A stretch of DNA of 64,000 nucleotides from contig NZ_QBKR01000017.1 of NCBI RefSeq assembly GCF_003054245.1, positions 24,584-88,583 of the forward strand, in the 5' to 3' direction. The notes under the pieces are model-generated. The model was not told the origin of the DNA, made no database searches, and saw nothing but the letters and a program-made list of their open reading frames with translations. Each line of letters opens with the position of its first letter. Positions within the stretch are counted from its first letter, which is position 1. The stretch comes from Melghirimyces profundicolus. GTDB taxonomy: Bacteria > Bacillota > Bacilli > Thermoactinomycetales > DSM-45169. Made by a program: the position numbers and the translations under genes. Below, in pieces: positions 61,319-64,000 of this stretch.

Positions 61319-61347
61319 TCGCAAACCGAAGGGTTTGCGTTAGGATA
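61319..61347 (+). promoter_or_regulatory. Candidate operator/promoter of the DHA2 exporter gene
   Basis: The perfect inverted repeat CGCAAACC/GGTTTGCG with a 4-base centre (61320-61339) is followed by GGATAAT, a possible -10. Such a dyad over a promoter fits a TetR/MarR-type repressor site; no regulator gene lies beside it. Confidence 0.45.
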
Positions 61348-61384
61348 ATATGGAATCGTCCAACGTAAAGGAGAAACCACAGAA

Positions 61385-62905
61385 ATGACCGAAATGAACC
61401 GAAGTCGACGCAACATCATCACGGGGGCGCTGATGGCGGCCATGTTCATCGCCGCCGTGGAAGTGACTGTCGTCAATGCCGCCATGCCGACGGTGGTGGG
61501 GGCACTGGGCGGCATTTCCCTTTACAGCTGGGTCTTCTCCGCCTTTATGCTGGCCAATACCCTGACAGTGCCGATCTACGGAAAATTGGCGGATCTTCAC
61601 GGTCGAAAAAAAGTGTTCATCACCGCCGTCCTGTTGTTCGTGGGCGGCTCCGCCCTGTGCGGTTTCTCCCAATCCATGGGACAGCTGGTCTTCTTTCGGG
61701 CGATCCAGGGGCTGGGGGCGGGAGGGGTGCTGCCCGTGGCCGTCACCATTGTGGGAGATCTCTTCCCCTTTGAACTCCGGGCCAGAGTTCAGGGATGGTT
61801 TTCCTCCATGTGGGGACTGGCAGCCATCGTCGGGCCCTTTATCGGCGGATGGACGGTGGACCATTTATCCTGGCGGTGGATCTTCTGGTTCAACCTCCCC
61901 CTCGGCACCCTGATCGTCCTGACCGTGGCCTTCTTTCTCCACGAGCGGGTCGAGGAAGAAAAGAAAAGGATCGACTATACCGGGGCGGTCCTGTTCACCC
62001 TGTCGGTGCTGGGGATCCTCTCTTTCACCCAACTCGTCGGAAACCGGGGAACGGACCAACCCCTGGCATGGGGTCTGCTGGCGGGGGGATCCGCGTTGTT
62101 GGTCGTCTTCTTGCTGTGGGAACGGCGTGTGGAGAGCCCTTTTATCCCACTCGGTCTCTTTCGCAACCGGATGATTGCCTCCAGCAACCTGACCGCTTTT
62201 CTGACCGGGATGGGCATGTTTGGAGCCATCTCCTTCGTGCCCTTGTTTGTCCAGGGTGTGTTGGACCAATCTCCCACACTGGCCGGACTGGCGATTACCC
62301 CACAGGTGTTGGGTTGGAGCACCTCTGCCGTGGTCGCGGGGCGGTGGCTTCTCCGACAGGGCTACCGTCCGCCGATCGTGACCGGGGCGGCCCTTGTCAC
62401 CCTTTCCGCCGCCGGCTTCACGTTCATGGACCGGACCACCCCTTATGCCTTGGTCCTGGCCGGAATGTTCCTCCTGGGCTGCGGCCTCGGCCTCTCCATG
62501 ACCGCCTTTATCGTGGCGGTGCAAAATGCCGTCCACGGCAAAGACCGGGGAGCCGCCACCTCCTCCCAGATGTTTTCCCGTTCCATGGGCGGCGCCTTCG
62601 GCGTCACCCTGCTGGGAACGGTGATGAGCTTCCGGCTGAAGGATCAGATCGGGGCCTACATCGCCCGGCATCAAAGCGAACTCAGCGGGGAGACCATCCG
62701 TCAGCTGGAAAGGGCCCGGGGCGTGACCAGCCCTGAGGGATTCTCTTCTCTTCCCACCGGGATCGCGGAACAGATGAGCCGTTTTCTGTCCCAGGCTCTG
62801 GACACCACCTTTCTGACCGCCTTCCTCTTCAGTGTGGCCGCTCTGGCGGCGGCGTTCCTGCTCGTCCCCAAAGGAAGCGCCCGTTCGTTATCGGTGAAGG
62901 ACTAA
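61385..62905 (+). CDS. DHA2-type MFS drug exporter (14 TM)
   Basis: 506 aa with about 14 membrane helices. Motif A is GKLADLHGRKKVFITAV; motif B is RAIQGLGAGGV; motif C GPFIGGW is typical of antiporters. Likely expels drugs or toxic compounds against H+. The ATG at 61385 follows AAAGGAG. The TAA stop lies inside the CTAA flank of element J. Confidence 0.92.
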   Translation: MTEMNRSRRNIITGALMAAMFIAAVEVTVVNAAMPTVVGALGGISLYSWVFSAFMLANTLTVPIYGKLADLHGRKKVFITAVLLFVGGSALCGFSQSMGQLVFFRAIQGLGAGGVLPVAVTIVGDLFPFELRARVQGWFSSMWGLAAIVGPFIGGWTVDHLSWRWIFWFNLPLGTLIVLTVAFFLHERVEEEKKRIDYTGAVLFTLSVLGILSFTQLVGNRGTDQPLAWGLLAGGSALLVVFLLWERRVESPFIPLGLFRNRMIASSNLTAFLTGMGMFGAISFVPLFVQGVLDQSPTLAGLAITPQVLGWSTSAVVAGRWLLRQGYRPPIVTGAALVTLSAAGFTFMDRTTPYALVLAGMFLLGCGLGLSMTAFIVAVQNAVHGKDRGAATSSQMFSRSMGGAFGVTLLGTVMSFRLKDQIGAYIARHQSELSGETIRQLERARGVTSPEGFSSLPTGIAEQMSRFLSQALDTTFLTAFLFSVAALAAAFLLVPKGSARSLSVKD

Positions 62906-62956
62906 AAGCGTTGTGAAAAAGTGAGCGGCAGCATTTACCCAAAGCCGCTCCGGCTG
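62906..62956 (+). mobile_element. MITE-like element, copy J (left end only)
   Basis: Only the first 51 bp, AAGCGTTGTGA ... GCCGCTCCGGCTG, are recognisable, preceded by CTAA (62902-62905), which includes the exporter stop codon TAA. The rest is lost or replaced before the kinase gene. Confidence 0.8.
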
Positions 62957-63040
62957 AACCGAGCGTGGCAAAACACGTTCCGCCATCAAATCTGGGGATC
63001 AACCGCCTGTCCGTACAAAAATGGAGGGGGCGACCATTCT

Positions 63041-63955
63041 TTGAATTCCGCACATTGTCTCGAGAGGGTCCAAGACGTGCTGGCGAATGTCCCGATCTGT
63101 TCCGTCCGCGAGATTCAGAACGGGTGGGATTTTTTCGTACTGGAGATCAACGGGGAGTGGATGTTCCGTTTTCCCCGCCGGAAAGAAGGAAGGAAGCGGC
63201 TGAAACGGGAGGCTTATTTCCTGGGAAAAGTGGCTTCCCGCCTCCCCATCCCGGTTCCCCGGTATACCATTCTCCGTATGGAGACCCCTCTTCCCTTCGG
63301 CGGTTACCGAAAACTGGAGGGGGTTCCGTTGTCCAGGATGGGGTCCCGTCACGTTCCTGTTTCCGCCGCCAAGGAAATCGGCCGTTTCCTGTCCACGCTT
63401 CATTCCCTTCCGAAGGAAGAGGGATTTCCCCCCGACCACCGGGACCCGCAGGCTTGGACCGGGTCCTTCCTGGAGCTGTTTGACCGGGCGGAGAAGAAAA
63501 TCCTCACTGAACTGGACCCCGAGACCGGAAAGGCGGTGACAGGCTGGTGCGCCCTGCTGTCGGAACACCTGAAGGATGCTTCCTTCTCCCTCTGCCCCGT
63601 TCACGGCGATCTGGCCGCCGACCATCTTCTGGTTCGGAACGGACATCTCTCCGGAGTGATCGATTGGGGGGATGCCCGGTCCGGCGATCCCGCCCACGAT
63701 TTCGCCGCCCTGTGGAAGGACCTCGGGGAAGCTTTCGCCCGCGAGGTGGCCCGGCACTACACCCCGGAGACGGATTCGGCATTCTGGGAACGGGCGGATC
63801 TGTACCAAAAGATCGCGCCCCTCTTCGGGTTGTCCCACGCATGGGAACAGGGGGATGAGAAGCTTTGGCAGTTTAGTCTGATCAAAATCAAAAGCTTGAT
63901 GGAAAGACCGGGCAGGACACGATTGGCAGACAGTCAAAGAGGTTTGAGACGTTAA
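63041..63955 (+). CDS. Aminoglycoside phosphotransferase (APH)-family kinase
   Basis: 304 aa protein-kinase-like fold. The catalytic loop is CPVHGDLAADHLLV and the DFG-equivalent metal motif is VIDWGDARSGDPAHDFA. The N-lobe has RFPRRKEGRKRLKREA with a Lys/Glu pair. It phosphorylates a small molecule; aminoglycoside resistance is not proven, and macrolide or metabolite kinases share this fold. The TTG at 63041 follows GGAGGGGG; the in-frame extension upstream into element J is not credible. Confidence 0.87.
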   Translation: MNSAHCLERVQDVLANVPICSVREIQNGWDFFVLEINGEWMFRFPRRKEGRKRLKREAYFLGKVASRLPIPVPRYTILRMETPLPFGGYRKLEGVPLSRMGSRHVPVSAAKEIGRFLSTLHSLPKEEGFPPDHRDPQAWTGSFLELFDRAEKKILTELDPETGKAVTGWCALLSEHLKDASFSLCPVHGDLAADHLLVRNGHLSGVIDWGDARSGDPAHDFAALWKDLGEAFAREVARHYTPETDSAFWERADLYQKIAPLFGLSHAWEQGDEKLWQFSLIKIKSLMERPGRTRLADSQRGLRR

Positions 63956-64000
63956 CCGAAGAATGGTTGAGGCGGGTGGAAACCACCTCAGACTGACGAA

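Noticed and set aside
62921..63040. APH-family kinase starting in element J
   Set aside because: The first 40 codons are repeat remnant. The TTG at 63041 with GGAGGGGG begins the family-like sequence.

Overview
The window looks like chromosomal DNA of a GC-rich, endospore-forming member of the Bacillales, most plausibly Thermoactinomycetaceae. Evidence seen in the sequence: an alpha/beta-type small acid-soluble spore protein beside a YtcI-like acyl-CoA synthetase (the same neighbourhood as in Bacillus subtilis), a CotJB-type coat protein, a YheC/YheD spore protein, and homologues of B. subtilis YlbF, YlbG, YlaN, YugN, YhcV, YrrT and CitA/CitR. Unlike B. subtilis, it carries a MinE next to MinD. 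The family assignment is an inference; no rRNA or tRNA gene is present to confirm it.

Layout. 1-4.7 kb: 5' end of zwf (cut by the window edge), an acyl-CoA synthetase, a spore SASP and a CotJB-like gene. 5-12.5 kb: a Myb-like DNA-binding protein convergent with minDE, DUF1232 and zinc-ribbon genes, an MFS exporter, ylbG and ylbF. 12.5-16 kb: a two-gene operon for an XPB-type DNA helicase and its helicase-associated partner. 16-24 kb: a PrcB-domain lipoprotein, low-complexity Pro-rich genes, mgtE, a CorC-type exporter and a subtilisin-like protease. 24-25.3 kb: aroF behind a T-box leader with a likely Tyr specifier. 25-35 kb: mainly single genes (HAD, SGNH hydrolase, AtoE transporter, DUF421, CBS, M20 amidohydrolase, Asp23, SDR, NYN nuclease), plus an unknown two-gene operon under a LexA-type SOS box. 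35-45 kb: a Ca2+/H+ antiporter, divergent citA/citR, a frameshifted Nudix gene, a cluster of tiny genes, an organoarsenical-resistance locus (arsI, arsR, arsN1), ylaN, glutaminase and yheC. 45-55 kb: aldehyde dehydrogenase, thioesterases, M42 and M29 aminopeptidases, AbrB, an AGCS amino-acid/Na+ symporter and a free-Met-sulfoxide reductase. 55-60.4 kb: a 3-hydroxybutyrate uptake/oxidation operon with a sigma-54 promoter, beside a PAS-AAA+-Fis sigma-54 activator. 60.5-64 kb: a YrrT methyltransferase, a DHA2 drug exporter and an aminoglycoside-phosphotransferase-like kinase.

The most striking feature is a family of interspersed, non-autonomous, MITE-like elements. Ten copies or remnants lie in this 64 kb, with termini AAGCGTTGTGA...TCACAACGCTT and 4-bp flanking direct repeats. 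Eight complete copies fall into three size classes: 76-127, about 300 and about 530 bp. The long class contains a five-unit 54-56 bp tandem array. Three copies sit exactly on stop codons, whose bases form part of the 4-bp duplication, so the genes stay intact. No transposase is encoded here.

Other points of interest: two genes split by a one-base expansion of a poly-G run, a glutathione peroxidase whose family-consistent start is an ATA codon, and a palindromic terminator that encodes the same C-terminus on both strands.
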